Below are positions 44,029 to 53,483 of a stretch of DNA of 64,000 nt, one piece after another. Source of the DNA: Streptomyces canus. Lineage in GTDB: Bacteria; Actinomycetota; Actinomycetes; Streptomycetales; Streptomycetaceae. The notes beneath the pieces were generated by a model. It was given only the letters and a program-made list of their open reading frames with translations. It was not told where the DNA came from and did no database searches. How positions within the stretch are numbered: position 1 is the stretch's first letter; each line of letters starts with the position of its first letter. The position numbers and the translations under genes were made by a program. Location: the NCBI RefSeq assembly GCF_030816965.1, contig NZ_JAUSYQ010000002.1, positions 124,001 through 188,000 of the forward strand. Direction: 5' to 3'.

Positions 44029-45513
44029 TCATACTGCGCGTCGGGGTTTGGTGCCCACCTTGTGGTGGGCGGGGCGGGCGTAGGCCTCGCCGGTTGCGAG
44101 CACTCTGGCAACGTCATGGCGGATGGCCGAGCGGCGGTTCTTCGAGCCCGGTGGTCTGCCGGGGCCGTGTCGGGTCGGTTCGGTTCGGTTCGGTTCGGTT
44201 GCACTGGCCCGGGAGCCAGCCTTCGTGCGTAGGTTCCTGAACCCGCGCCGAACCCGGGCCGGGGTGAGCTTGTTCGGTGGGGCGTGTTTCTCCCACGGCC
44301 GCCGGAGGTCGGTCGCCAGGGGACGCGCGAGCCGGAGCTGGGTGTGTGCGGCGATCACCAGCCAGGTCCAGCGGTCCGCCTGCGGGGCTCCGTAGCCGCG
44401 GCTTGGTCCAGCCCAGGGTCTGCTTGAACAGGCGAAATGTGTGCTCGACGTCGAAGCGCCGGAGGAAGGACTGCCAGCAGCGGTCGACCTCCGTCGTGGC
44501 GGCGCCGGTGCCCGACCACCACAGCCAGACCGGCTTGTTGACCCCGCCGCTGGGCAGCTTCTCGACGACCAGGCGGATGACGGTGCCCTCGATGATGGGC
44601 AGCGGCCCGCCGTAGTCAGTCCAGGCTGCCCGCCGGGTCAGACGCGGGTGCAGCCGGTCCCACGCCTGTGCGGTGGCCTTCCCATAGAGGCGGGTGTCGG
44701 TGACGGTCGTAGCCTGCTCTTCGCCCCAGGTGCCGGGGGCGCCGAAGACGAACTCGCCGCCGTGCTTGGGCGGTCGGCCCCCCCCTTGGGGTCGTAGACG
44801 CGCGGCGGTGTCGGCCGGCGCATCACCCGGTCCGAGCGCAGACGGCCGAGGATCTCGACGGGCAGTCCGGCCAGCAGGGGCGCGATGCGCGGGGCGTCGT
44901 ATCCGGAGTCGAGTACCACCAGAATCTCCGGGTCTCCCTCGTGCCACTGTCCGGCGGCAACGAGCCGCTGGACGACCTCACGCAGCTGGGCGGTGGTGAC
45001 GGCGGCGAGATCGGCGCCGGGCTCCAGGCGGATCGGATCCAGCACTGCGGTCCAGGAGGTGCGGCCGGTCTCCAGCGCGGCCACGACCGAGTACGGCCAG
45101 CCCGGAATCATCTGATGCTTGGCGTCGCCCCAGCCGTAGGTATGACAGAAGGAGCGGTCCGGGCACGTCGCGGCGTCCGGACGCAGCCACGGTGAGACGT
45201 CGACGGCCAGGACCAGACGGCCGTCCGCTGCCTTCGGTAGCGGCAGCCCGGCGATCGTCCGTCGAAGCCGGCCGACGTCCAGGTGTCCCTTGTTCAAGCC
45301 GCCGTACAAGGCCCCATGGCTGCGACGGTGTTCCGGTGCGAGCGCCAGGTCCACCAGCGTCTTCACCGGCCCGTCCGTACACAACAGAGCGTCGGCGAGC
45401 TCGAACAGGGCATCCCCGCGTCCGTTCAGGCAGTCGTAGAAGTCGCCATGGAAGCGTGTCAGCGTCGCGAGCGCCTGATGCCGGTCCCCTTGCTGCAGCA
45501 CACTCATCTCCAC
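44029..45513 (-). mobile_element. IS701-like (NF041680-type) transposase, nearly complete, two frameshifts
   Basis: The product would be about 490 residues. From GTG 45513 it reads EMSVLQQGDRHQALATLTRF and LVLAVDVSPWLRPDAATCPD (first DDE Asp region), then ILVVLDSGYDAPRIAPLLAG (second Asp). At a C8 homopolymer (44778-44785 on the plus strand) one base is missing, and the next frame continues GGEFVFGAPGTWGEEQATTV and RFDVEHTFRLFKQTLGWTKP (catalytic Glu). Near 44,395 an extra C moves it to the third frame, WTWLVIAAHTQLRLARPLAT, ending with a basic GPGRPPGSKNRRSA tail. Both indels are single-base. I could not identify terminal inverted repeats. Confidence 0.82.
44176..44200. repeat. CGGTT pentanucleotide x5
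   Basis: Five perfect copies of CGGTT lie inside the transposase's C-terminal region and encode an alternating TEPNRTEP-type tract. A 5-bp unit within a gene makes length change shift the frame, as in slipped-strand phase variation. Confidence 0.9.
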
Positions 45514-45886
45514 GGCCTCGGTCTGGTCAGGTGCGTCCTCAGTCGGAGCACATGATCAGGCTGAGGCTGCCCGCACGTCCGGCGAATGCCCAGGTGAGCG
45601 ACTCAGTTCGAGGCACCTTTCGACCTCGTCAGATAAACGACAAGGTCAGAGCCTGTTTTTTTCTGAAGGGCCGGTCTGAATACGCAGGCCTTCGATTCTT
45701 CGAGTCCGGGACACTGTGGAGGTTCGGGCAGCAGTTGGTGCAATCCGGCGGATGTCCGCGCCGGGGAGCCGCAACGCACGGTCGTGTTGCAGCTGGTGTT
45801 TCAGGAGCCGGTGTCAATCCCCTGTTTACGTAGAGGCGTTGGTTATGCGGCCCGGCCTTCCTGATCGGTAGCGGTGCTGTGACCGG
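45514..45886. other. No supported gene upstream of transposase
   Basis: The segment between the transposase start and the GT2 remnant probably includes one IS end. I see no convincing open frame or inverted repeat. Confidence 0.35.
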
Positions 45887-47097
45887 TCAACGGTGGCTGC
45901 GGGAGCCGGTCGTTGTCGATGCCGGCCACCCTGGCTGAGGCCAGGGTGGCATCTCGTCGTGCTCCGGTTCTCCGCTGGGCAGGGACAGCAGCAGTCCGAC
46001 GGGGTACAGGCGGCTGAGGCGGATGACGGCTGCGGCGACACCGGAGAGCACGAAGACAGCGATCAAGGTCCATGCGATGCCGAGTGCGATGCAGGCGAAG
46101 GCCAGGCCCACGGCGCCGGTCAGCAGCAGGACCAGACCGCAGGTGGTGACCAGCAGCTTCCGGAGGCGTTTCTTGCGGCCGCGTGTTTGTTCCCAGGCGG
46201 CGTCGGTGCGGGTCAGGAGGTCGATGAGCGCTTTGGCGTAGACCGCGTTGAGGAATTGGTCGAAGAGCACTTCCGGCACCATTGTGACGGCGAGCAGCAG
46301 GGCCTTCCAGCCGCCGCGTTTGACTGCCCAGACGCGTTCGAATGCCGCGATGCCGGTGATCGCGACCCAGAACCACGGCAGTCCGGGGAATTTCTTGGTG
46401 ACGGTGTAGTACCCCAGGACGGTGAAGAAGAAGGGGACGAAGGCCACGCTCAGATAGGTGAGCGTCTGCCGGCACACGTAGGGCAGCGTGACGCGGGTGA
46501 GGCCGTAGGCCCTGAGGTTGTCCAGGGCGCCGCGTTGCCACCGCAGCCGCTGGTAGTAGAGCCGGGACCAGGTGGGCATGAGCTCGGTGCCCACGATGCA
46601 GGCGCACGGGGAGGCGCAGCGGTATCCGAGGTGTTTGAGTGCGAGGGTCAGTTCGTTGTCCTCGGTCAGCGACTGCACGTCGTAGACGGCGTCCCCTCGG
46701 GGCAGGGTGTGCTCGGCGCGGGCTCGGTGGACGTGGCGCAGGGCCTCGGCCGGGAAGAGGGAGGCGGTGCCGGTCAGGACGTCGGCGCGGCCGTGGCGGC
46801 GGTGGAGTTCGCGTGCGTAGCGCACGTACTCGCTGTTCTGGAGGTGGCAGACCAGGCCGCGCAGGGGGTAGCCGAAGAAGATGGCGCCCACGCCGCCGAT
46901 GGGTGGGAGGCCGGGTTCCTGTTCGTGCAGGCGGCGGGCTGCCCGGGCGATGAACTCGGGGGACAGCGAGGTGTCGGAGTCCATGATCATGACGCCGTCG
47001 TCGTCGGACAGCCGTGGCAGTAGTTCGCTCAGGACCTGGTTGAGCGCGCCTGCCTTGTCTTGTGTGTTCGCGACCGTTTCGACGACCTTCGCGCCGT
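45887..47097 (-). pseudogene. GT2 membrane glycosyltransferase, N-terminus missing
   Basis: The frame begins inside the donor-binding region: [20 protein letters not shown], then [20 protein letters not shown] (DxD) and [40 protein letters not shown] (QxxRW) is the processive-synthase signature. Five or six TM helices follow ([20 protein letters not shown] onward). The first 100-120 residues, including the nucleotide-binding start, are replaced by a GH13 fragment in another frame. Intact relatives are cellulose-synthase/chitin-synthase-like transferases. No start or ribosome site is available to this frame. Confidence 0.72.
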
Positions 47098-47318
47098 GAG
47101 TTGACCCACACGGCGTCCACACCCAGCTCGGACAGATAAGGCAGGCGTCGGCGCAGCCCGGCAAGGTCCCCGACACCATCGCCGTTCCCGTCCGCGAAAC
47201 TGCGCAGGTACACCTGGTAACAGACTGCGTCGTGCCACCACTCGACAGCCCCGCGGCGGGCACCGTTCCGGCGCTGTGACGTCTCCCAGGGCAGAGCAGG
47301 ATCGGGGCGATTGCTCAT
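47098..47318 (-). pseudogene. GH13 (alpha-amylase/alpha-glucosidase) N-terminal remnant
   Basis: ATG 47318 starts [20 protein letters not shown], then [20 protein letters not shown] and [21 protein letters not shown]. This is the first 73 residues of an alpha-glucosidase-type GH13 enzyme, ending where TPFY-like sequence is expected. The junction with the GT2 remnant near 47,098 is abrupt and out of frame. Confidence 0.75.
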
Positions 47319-47947
47319 ACGGCAGCCTACGCCCGCGAGCCAGCACGAGCCCGGCGAGTGAAGATCAAAACGACCAACGCCGACCGGCGCGATCCCGGCG
47401 GACAGGGATCACCACACGCACACAGATCAGTCGTCGCCACGGCCGGTGCAACGAAGATCACCGTGCGAGGACACTCGATTACGGTCTCTCGCACAGCTCG
47501 GCCACGATGACAGTCCCAGCACGTCCAGCGGCCTGCGCGGCCTTGCCGGCCCCGCGGCGATCAGGTCACCGCCGCGGCCACTACCGGCATGTGATCGCTC
47601 GGCGTGCGCACGGCGGCAGCGATCACGCCTGCGCATGCCAGCACCACGTTCAGGCTGTCCGGCACAGACACGACGGGGCGGCCGTATCGGAGGCGCAGGA
47701 CAGCGCTGGAGCCCCATGCCGGGCCCTCACCCTCCGGAAGCTTCTGCCGACAGGTGGAACCCCGCGGGCACCCCGGCCGGCCGGTGATCGAACCCGGCCG
47801 CGGTTCCGCCCCCTCGGCGGCACCCGGGCGAGGCCCGCCGCAGTCCGGGCGCTCGTGGCCGCGGGACGATTCACGGCTCGAACCGACGGGTACCCGCCAC
47901 GTCCACGCGCGGACCAGCCGCGCCGACCCGATCCGGGAGGCGCTGCC
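47319..47947. other. No gene seen; left border of intact region
   Basis: About 630 bp lack convincing frames. It separates the pseudogene-rich DNA at the left from the intact genes at the right, and probably holds the promoter of the DUF2795 gene. No strong promoter consensus was identified. Confidence 0.4.
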
Positions 47948-48226
47948 ATGGCCGACATGAGCCCGATCGATCTGCAGAAGGCCCTGAAGGGCGCCGACTA
48001 CCCCGCCAGCCGCGACGACCTCGTCTCCCTGGCCAGGGACAACGGCGCCGACGACAAGGTCGTCGACAAGCTGTCGCAGTCCGGGAGGCAGCAGTTCGAC
48101 GGTCCCAACGCAGTGCAGAAGGCAGTCTTCGGAAACGACTGGTCCAGCACCGTGAACCCGATCGAAGGAAGGGTTGGTATGTCCGGAAACGCTCGCTTCC
48201 GCACCGTGCCCACCCGGGCCCGCTGA
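47948..48226 (+). CDS. DUF2795 domain protein
   Basis: The 92-residue cytoplasmic protein starts at ATG 47948 after GGGAGG. The domain reads DLQKALKGADYPASRDDLVS and ARDNGADDKVVDKLSQSGRQ, then FDGPNAVQKAVFG. DUF2795 is a small helical module common in actinobacteria and often found near stress genes. Its role is unknown. It is 18 bp upstream of the next small gene and is probably cotranscribed with it. Confidence 0.85.
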   Translation: MADMSPIDLQKALKGADYPASRDDLVSLARDNGADDKVVDKLSQSGRQQFDGPNAVQKAVFGNDWSSTVNPIEGRVGMSGNARFRTVPTRAR

Positions 48227-48244
48227 CCGGCGCCCGCGCACACC

Positions 48245-48553
48245 ATGGGACGCGCCAAGCAGTACGGGGTCGCCGCCTCCGGACAGTGGACCGACGAGGA
48301 GGAGGGCCGCCGCCGGCTGCCCGCCGGCGAGGTCCACGCCTGGGAGCCGGGCCTGAACCAGACCGTCTGTGGTCTGTCCCTCAGCCGCTCCCAGCTGATC
48401 CGCTTCCCCCACGTCACCTGGCCGGACACCTTCCCGGAGTCCGGCGGAGCCGCGGACCGGGTCCGCCGCCAGTGCCCGCGCTGCGCCTCCGTCGCGGGAC
48501 GCCGCGGCACCGACGCCCGACCCCGGTGGCACCGCACGAACCCACGGCCCTGA
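48245..48553 (+). CDS. Small conserved protein with Cys pair
   Basis: This 102-residue protein (MGRAKQYGVAASGQWTDEEE) has LNQTVCGLSLSRSQLIRFPH, then VTWPDTFPESGGAADRVRRQ and CPRCASVAGRRG. CPRC with the earlier Cys could bind a metal. Similar hypothetical proteins occur in Streptomyces. The function is unknown. Confidence 0.7.
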   Translation: MGRAKQYGVAASGQWTDEEEGRRRLPAGEVHAWEPGLNQTVCGLSLSRSQLIRFPHVTWPDTFPESGGAADRVRRQCPRCASVAGRRGTDARPRWHRTNPRP

Positions 48554-48641
48554 TGGCGGCACCGCGACACCCTGAGCGTCCGGAGCGGCCGACCGACCCG
48601 GGCCCCGTTTCCGGTCGCGGCCGACGGGCACTCAGAGAGCC

Positions 48642-49913
48642 ATGAATCAGAGTCGTCGCCCCCCGATCGCCGACAGCTCACTCGCCCTGCTCGCCAAGGG
48701 ATACGCCTGGCTGCCCGACCGCCGCCGCACCACGAGCCCCGTGGTGCGCACCCGGCTGAGGGGACAGCACGCCGTGGCCCTGCACGGGCCGGAAGCGGTG
48801 CGGTTCTTCTACGACGAACGGCACGTGGAGCGCGGAAGCGCGCTTCCCGGGCCCGTGCTCAGCACACTGTTCGGGCACGGAGCCGTGCACACTCTGGACG
48901 GACAGGCCCACCGCACGCGCAAGGGCATGTTCCTCTCCCTGCTCACCGGACCGGAGTCGGTCGCCGGCGTGGTGAAGGACGTCACCGCGGTGTGGGACGA
49001 GGCCGTGCCGTCCTGGTCGGACCGTCCGTCGGTCGTCCTGTTCGACGAGGCGAGCCGCATCCTCACCCGGGGCATCTGCCGGTGGGCCGGCATCCCCGTC
49101 GACGACCCCGACCGACTGGCCCGGGACCTGGTCGCCATGGTCGACGGCTTCGCCACGGCGGGGCCGCGCCACTGGCGGGCCCGCCGCGCACGGGCGCGCA
49201 GTGAGGCGTGGCTGGGACGTCTGGTCGAGGACGTACGGAAGGGGACCGCCACCGCGCCGGCCGGATCGGCGCTGGACGCGGTGGTCCGGCACCGGGATGC
49301 CGACGGCCGACCTCTCGATCCGCGTACGGCCGCCGTCGAACTGCTCAACGTCATTCGCCCGACCGTCGCCGTGTGCTGGTTCGTCGCCTACGCCGGGCAC
49401 GCGCTGCATCGCGGACCCGCCGTCCGGGAACGGCTGCGTGAGAACGACGCCGCGTACGCCGTGGCCTTCGCCCACGAGCTGCGCCGCTTCTATCCCTTCG
49501 CCCCCTTCCTCGGCGGCCGGGCGGCCACCGACCTGGAGTGGCGGGGAGAACCGATCCCCTCGGACGCGATGGTCCTGCTCGACCTGTACGGGCAGAACCA
49601 CGACCCGGACCTCTGGACCGATCCGTACACCTTCGACCCGCGGCGCTTCCTGGAACGGCCGCCCGAGCGCGACGAGCTCGTTCCGCAAGGCGGTGGCGAC
49701 CGCGCCACCGGCCACCGCTGCCCCGGTGAGGACATCACGATCGCGCTCCTGTGCGCCCTCGGCCCACGACTGGCCCAGCTGACGTACGACGTGCCCGAGC
49801 AGGATCTGCGGATCCCGCTGAACCGCATACCGGCCCGGGTACGCAGCGGATTCGTCATGGAGGCGGTCCGGGTGTCGGTGCCGGCCCGGCTGTCCGGGCA
49901 GACGGCGGGCTGA
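48642..49913 (+). CDS. Cytochrome P450, CYP152 fatty-acid peroxygenase-like
   Basis: The 423-residue soluble haem enzyme has the cysteine-ligand loop PQGGGDRATGHRCPGED (Cys about residue 360), the ExxR helix HELRRFYPFAPFLGGRAATD, and an I-helix sequence LLNVIRPTVAVCWFVAYAGH. The I helix has Arg-Pro where ordinary P450s have the acid-alcohol pair. This Arg-Pro is the hallmark of CYP152 enzymes (P450-BSbeta, SPalpha, OleT), which use hydrogen peroxide to hydroxylate or decarboxylate fatty acids with the substrate carboxylate bound to the Arg. No redox partner is adjacent, which fits peroxygenase chemistry. The chain-length preference is unknown. Confidence 0.88.
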   Translation: MNQSRRPPIADSSLALLAKGYAWLPDRRRTTSPVVRTRLRGQHAVALHGPEAVRFFYDERHVERGSALPGPVLSTLFGHGAVHTLDGQAHRTRKGMFLSLLTGPESVAGVVKDVTAVWDEAVPSWSDRPSVVLFDEASRILTRGICRWAGIPVDDPDRLARDLVAMVDGFATAGPRHWRARRARARSEAWLGRLVEDVRKGTATAPAGSALDAVVRHRDADGRPLDPRTAAVELLNVIRPTVAVCWFVAYAGHALHRGPAVRERLRENDAAYAVAFAHELRRFYPFAPFLGGRAATDLEWRGEPIPSDAMVLLDLYGQNHDPDLWTDPYTFDPRRFLERPPERDELVPQGGGDRATGHRCPGEDITIALLCALGPRLAQLTYDVPEQDLRIPLNRIPARVRSGFVMEAVRVSVPARLSGQTAG

Positions 49914-49979
49914 CGGCACCGGAAGGGACCGGAAGGGCCAACAAAGACCGGAAGGGACCAGGAGGAGGAACGCGATCCG

Positions 49980-50225
49980 ATGATCACTGGCGATCATGTC
50001 CGCGAGCTGCTGAACCGTGAGGACGACGCCGTGCTGGTACTGCTCGGCGGCCGTGCCGAGGTGGTCGGGGCGTCCGAGCTGGACTCGGAGCGCTGTCGCG
50101 GCGCACTGCGGGTGCTGTCCGCCCGGGATCTGAGGGAACGTCCGGGCCACGCCGCGTCCGCGCCCGACGATGCCGACGCGGTGGCCGCCGCTCTCGACGC
50201 GACCGTGCGGCGGCAGGGCGGCTGA
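49980..50225 (+). CDS. Small conserved actinobacterial protein
   Basis: The 81-residue product starts at ATG 49980 after an AGGAGGAGG site. MITGDHVRELLNREDDAVLV followed by LLGGRAEVVGASELDSERCR and a C-terminal acidic-basic helix give an alpha/beta fold. It is cytoplasmic, intact and of unknown function. It is probably translated from the same transcript as the P450 66 bp upstream. Confidence 0.7.
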   Translation: MITGDHVRELLNREDDAVLVLLGGRAEVVGASELDSERCRGALRVLSARDLRERPGHAASAPDDADAVAAALDATVRRQGG

Positions 50226-50481
50226 GCACGGCTTCGGCGGGCACCAGCGCGGGCCGGCCGCAGGCGCGCAACGGCTCGACGAAGCGGCGCTGAACCACTG
50301 GTGGGACCGGTGCGCGACCTGACACCTCGGAACCGGCGGTCATATGGGCCTTTGCCGCCGTCTGGCCGTGACGCTGTACTCGGCGTTCCGGCGCTGTGCA
50401 CGTGGACGGAGCCCGGGGCCTGACGAGCCGTGCGTTTGTGCCTGTGAGAGGTGGGGCATCCGGCGCCGGGAGGTGATCGTC

Positions 50482-50682
50482 ATGCCCCGACCCGGAAGCA
50501 AGAAGTACGACACCGAGCGGGCCAGGCTGCGCAAGGAGGCGGAGCGGTCGGGTATCTCAGACCATGACGCCGGCAAGGCGGCCAACGACGCCCTGCAACA
50601 GGACCCGCAGCGGCAGAGCCGGGGACCGCGCACCGAGCGCGGCCGCGGTCCGAAGGGCGAACGCCCCGAGAACACCGGCTGA
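50482..50682 (+). CDS. Small basic protein, plasmid-stabilization-like
   Basis: The 66-residue highly charged protein (MPRPGSKKYDTERARLRKEA ERSG) starts at ATG 50482 after GGGAGG. The helix KYDTERARLRKEAERSGISD then DHDAGKAANDAL and a Gly/Arg tail resemble the small proteins annotated as plasmid stabilization or general-stress proteins in Streptomyces. It has no partner toxin. Confidence 0.6.
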   Translation: MPRPGSKKYDTERARLRKEAERSGISDHDAGKAANDALQQDPQRQSRGPRTERGRGPKGERPENTG

Positions 50683-50732
50683 CAGCACGGTAGTTGCCTC
50701 TCCACTGAGCTGGGACCGTCCTCCTGGGCGGC

Positions 50733-50762
50733 CCCGCTCAACCCGTGCCCGCTCAACCCGTG
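50733..50762. repeat. 15-bp tandem duplication at a gene 3' end
   Basis: CCCGCTCAACCCGTG occurs twice in succession (50733-50747 and 50748-50762). The second copy contains the stop codon of the minus-strand glycosyltransferase gene, so the gene's last codons are repeated beyond its stop. Confidence 0.9.
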
Positions 50763-51649
50763 TACCGGCGGGCGGTCGACCGGCGTTGGGGGTCCTCCAG
50801 CAGCCGCAGCCGTGACTCGACCTCCGCCGGCAGCACCCGCCGTTCGCGCAGCACCCACGGCAGTGCGGCCGTGGCCTCGGCGAAGGCCCGCAGGGACACG
50901 GTGTCGCGCGGGACCGTGCGGGCCAGGTGCACGGTGCGGTGCAGAGCGCGGCCGGCCGGGCGGCGCAGCCAGGTGAACCACAGGGTGTTGCGGATGCCGT
51001 GGGCCCGGCGCAGCGTGGCGTCCCTGACCGCCGACGGCTGGTGATGGACCGTCAGATGGTCGGCGTAGGTCAGCCACCAGCCGTCGCCCGCGAGGTCCGC
51101 GGCGAGCAGTTCCTCCTCGCCGCCGAGCCACAGGCGGGGATGGAAGCCGCCCGCGGCGCGGAAGGCGTCGGCACGCAGGACGGTCGCCGCGGCAAGGAAG
51201 GAGCCGAGCGCCGGTCCCGGCAGCCAACACGGCCGAGGCAGGGGCGAGTTGCGCAGTTCGCCGACGATGGGGTCCTCGACGCCGTCCGGTTCGACGACGA
51301 TGCGTGCCGTGACGGTGCCGAGCGCGGGATGCCGGTCGAGCAGGTCAGCGGCCCCCGACAGGGCGCCGGGCGCCCACCAGGAGTCGTCGTCGCAGAAGGC
51401 CACGTAGGGCGTGTGCACATGGCACACGGCCAGGTTGCGGCCGACGGCACCGAGGTTGCGACCGGGGCGCAGCAGCAGTACCTCGGGGTGGTGCCGGGCG
51501 ACGGCGACGGCGGTGCCGTCCGTGGAGGCGTTGTCGGTGACGATGACCCGGGGCCGCTCCGGCAGTTCGGCCAGCCGGTCGAGGGTGCGCAGCAGCTCGG
51601 GGCGGCGGTTGTGGGTGATGACGACGACAGTCGTGCGGGGATCGGTCAT
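50753..51649 (-). CDS. GT2 glycosyltransferase (operon gene 11)
   Basis: The 298-residue soluble GT-A enzyme has the nucleotide-binding start TTVVVITHNRRPELLRTLDR, the VIVTDNASTDGT motif and the DxD-like VAFCDDDSWWAPGAL. The acceptor loop FRAAGGFHPRLWLGGEEELL carries the catalytic ED-type acid. It has no TM segments. It is the last gene of the heptose operon, and its ATG overlaps the previous stop (ATGA). It closely resembles the preceding gene and is probably a paralogue adding a second sugar. The donor is unknown. Confidence 0.88.
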   Translation of the reverse strand: MTDPRTTVVVITHNRRPELLRTLDRLAELPERPRVIVTDNASTDGTAVAVARHHPEVLLLRPGRNLGAVGRNLAVCHVHTPYVAFCDDDSWWAPGALSGAADLLDRHPALGTVTARIVVEPDGVEDPIVGELRNSPLPRPCWLPGPALGSFLAAATVLRADAFRAAGGFHPRLWLGGEEELLAADLAGDGWWLTYADHLTVHHQPSAVRDATLRRAHGIRNTLWFTWLRRPAGRALHRTVHLARTVPRDTVSLRAFAEATAALPWVLRERRVLPAEVESRLRLLEDPQRRSTARRYTG

Positions 51650-52533
51650 ACCGTCGCTCCGATGGCCGCGGTGTCCGGGAGGTCCAGGGTGCGGGCGGCC
51701 CGTTCGACCGGCGGGGGCAGCGGCCTGCGGGCGCACAGGGCGGCGGGCAGGCGCGCGAGGGCCTCGCGCAGGGCCTGGCGAGCGTGCGGATCGTGGCGGG
51801 CCTCGCCCGCCAGGTCGCGGGTGCGGGCGAGCGCGTAGGGCAGCGGGCGGCGCAGCCATGCGGTGAGCAGGGCGTTGCGGCGGACGACGGCCGGGCGGCC
51901 GGTGCGCGGCGACGGGGCCGGGTGGTGGTGCGCGACCACGTCGGGACAGTGGGTGACCCCCCAGCCGCGGGCGGCGAGGTCGTAGGCGAGCAGCGTCTCC
52001 TCGGCGCCGAAGAACAGCAGCGGGTGGAACCCGCCGGCATCCAGGTACGCCTCCCGGCGGACGACGCAGGCGCAGGCGAGGAAACCGAGGACCTGCGTGC
52101 CGGGGAGGTCGGTGGCCCGGCCCAGGGGGGAGGTGGCGAGCACCTCGTTGAGCGGGTCCGGTGCGGCGGCGTGGCCGACCAGGGTGCGCGCGGCGAGCAG
52201 ACCGAGCCGCGGGTGCGCGTCGAAGAGGCCGACGGCGTGGCCGAGGGCGCCCGGCGCCCACCAGGAGTCGTCGTCGCTGAACGCCACGTACGGGGTGGCC
52301 AGGGCGCGCACCCCGTGCGTGCGAGCGAGGGCTCCCCGGTTGCGCGGCAGGCACACCACGCGTACCTGGGGGAAGTCGCGGGCGAGCAGGTCGCGGGTGC
52401 CGTCGGTGGAGGCGTTGTCGACGACCACGACGGGGGGCCGCTCGGGCAGGTCGAGAAGGTGACGGAGGGTGCGGGCGAGCGTGGGGGCTCGGTCGCGGGT
52501 GGCGATGACGACGCCGACGGAGGCCTGGTTCAT
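51646..52533 (-). CDS. GT2 glycosyltransferase (operon gene 10)
   Basis: This 295-residue GT-A transferase has ASVGVVIATRDRAPTLARTL, VVVVDNASTDGT and YVAFSDDDSWWAPGAL. The acceptor loop LDAGGFHPLLFFGAEETLLA has the catalytic Glu. It is soluble. Both ends overlap neighbours by 4 bp (ATGA). Together with gene 11 it gives two related transferases in tandem, presumably acting in sequence on one acceptor. Confidence 0.88.
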   Translation of the reverse strand: MNQASVGVVIATRDRAPTLARTLRHLLDLPERPPVVVVDNASTDGTRDLLARDFPQVRVVCLPRNRGALARTHGVRALATPYVAFSDDDSWWAPGALGHAVGLFDAHPRLGLLAARTLVGHAAAPDPLNEVLATSPLGRATDLPGTQVLGFLACACVVRREAYLDAGGFHPLLFFGAEETLLAYDLAARGWGVTHCPDVVAHHHPAPSPRTGRPAVVRRNALLTAWLRRPLPYALARTRDLAGEARHDPHARQALREALARLPAALCARRPLPPPVERAARTLDLPDTAAIGATV

Positions 52534-53483
52534 GTCGTGTCGGTGAGTCGGTCGAGGGCGTCCAGGACGTCCTCGGGGCGGATACGGAGCAGGACCGGGT
52601 CGGTGCGGCGCCCGTGCGGATCGCCGTCCGGGCCCGGATGCCACAGGACCTGGTGGCGCGGGTGCGCGGGCGGCCCCCAGCGGCTGGGCGGCACCGGACC
52701 GAAGAGGGTGACGGAGGGGGCGCCGAGGGCGACGGCGAGGTGGGCGATGCCGGTGTCGCCGCTGACCACGGCGCGGGCGTCGGCGACGAGTGCGCTCAGC
52801 CGCCCGAAGGGCAGGCCGCCGCCGAACACGTCGGTGTCGGGCAGCCGTGCCTCCTTGGCCAGCCGGGCCACCAGGTCCTCCTCGTCCGCTCCCCCGGTGA
52901 CCACGACCCGGTGGCCGCGCTCGCGCAGGGCGTCGGCCACGGCGGCGTAGCGGTCGACGGGCCAGCAGCGCGAGGGCGCCCCGGCGCCGGGATGCAGGAC
53001 GACCGCGCCGGACGCCGGGGACGACTCCGGTGGGCTGGGCAGCCGCAGGTCGGTGGCGTCGGCGGGGATGCCGTACGCCTGGAGGAAGCGGCACCAGCGG
53101 TCCCGTTCGTGTTCCTCGGCGTACCAGGGCGGCCCGTCGATCTCGGGCGTGCCGGGGTGCGCGAAGGCCAGCAGCCGGCCCGGCCGCAGGGACTGCAGGA
53201 GCCGGTGGCTGGGCGGGCCGTTGCCGTGCAGGTCGACGGCGACGTCGGGCGGCGGGCCGGTCCAGTCCAGGCGGCGCGGTACGGCGCGTCCCGGGGCGGA
53301 GGCGGGCAACAGCCGGTCGACCGCTCCCGTGGCCGCGGCCACCGGGGCGAGCTGCTCCGGGGCGGCCAGGACCAGTTCGTGGTCCGGGAAACCCCGGCGC
53401 AGCGCGCGCAGTGCGGGCACACCGGCGAGCAGGTCGCCGAGCCCCAGGGCGCGCAGGACGAGCAGGCGGGGAGGTGCGCTCAC
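52530..53483 (-). CDS. GT9 heptosyltransferase-like protein (operon gene 9)
   Basis: The 317-residue GT-B enzyme begins at GTG 53483, which overlaps the hldE stop as GTGA. RLLVLRALGLGDLLAGVPAL is the GT9 N-terminal signature, AVVLHPGAGAPSRCWPVDRY the nucleotide-sugar motif, and VVSGDTGIAHLAVALGAPSV the C-terminal acceptor/donor motif. GT9 enzymes transfer L- or D-glycero-manno-heptose from ADP-heptose. In Streptomyces the closest functional comparison known to me is BlmE-type transferases of glycopeptide antibiotics. Its position beside the heptose activation genes supports a heptose donor. Confidence 0.9.
   Translation of the reverse strand: MSAPPRLLVLRALGLGDLLAGVPALRALRRGFPDHELVLAAPEQLAPVAAATGAVDRLLPASAPGRAVPRRLDWTGPPPDVAVDLHGNGPPSHRLLQSLRPGRLLAFAHPGTPEIDGPPWYAEEHERDRWCRFLQAYGIPADATDLRLPSPPESSPASGAVVLHPGAGAPSRCWPVDRYAAVADALRERGHRVVVTGGADEEDLVARLAKEARLPDTDVFGGGLPFGRLSALVADARAVVSGDTGIAHLAVALGAPSVTLFGPVPPSRWGPPAHPRHQVLWHPGPDGDPHGRRTDPVLLRIRPEDVLDALDRLTDTT

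Noticed and set aside
44176..44200. Telomere-like CGGTT tract
   Set aside because: It is only five units and lies inside a transposase reading frame. Streptomyces ends are palindromic sequences of another type.
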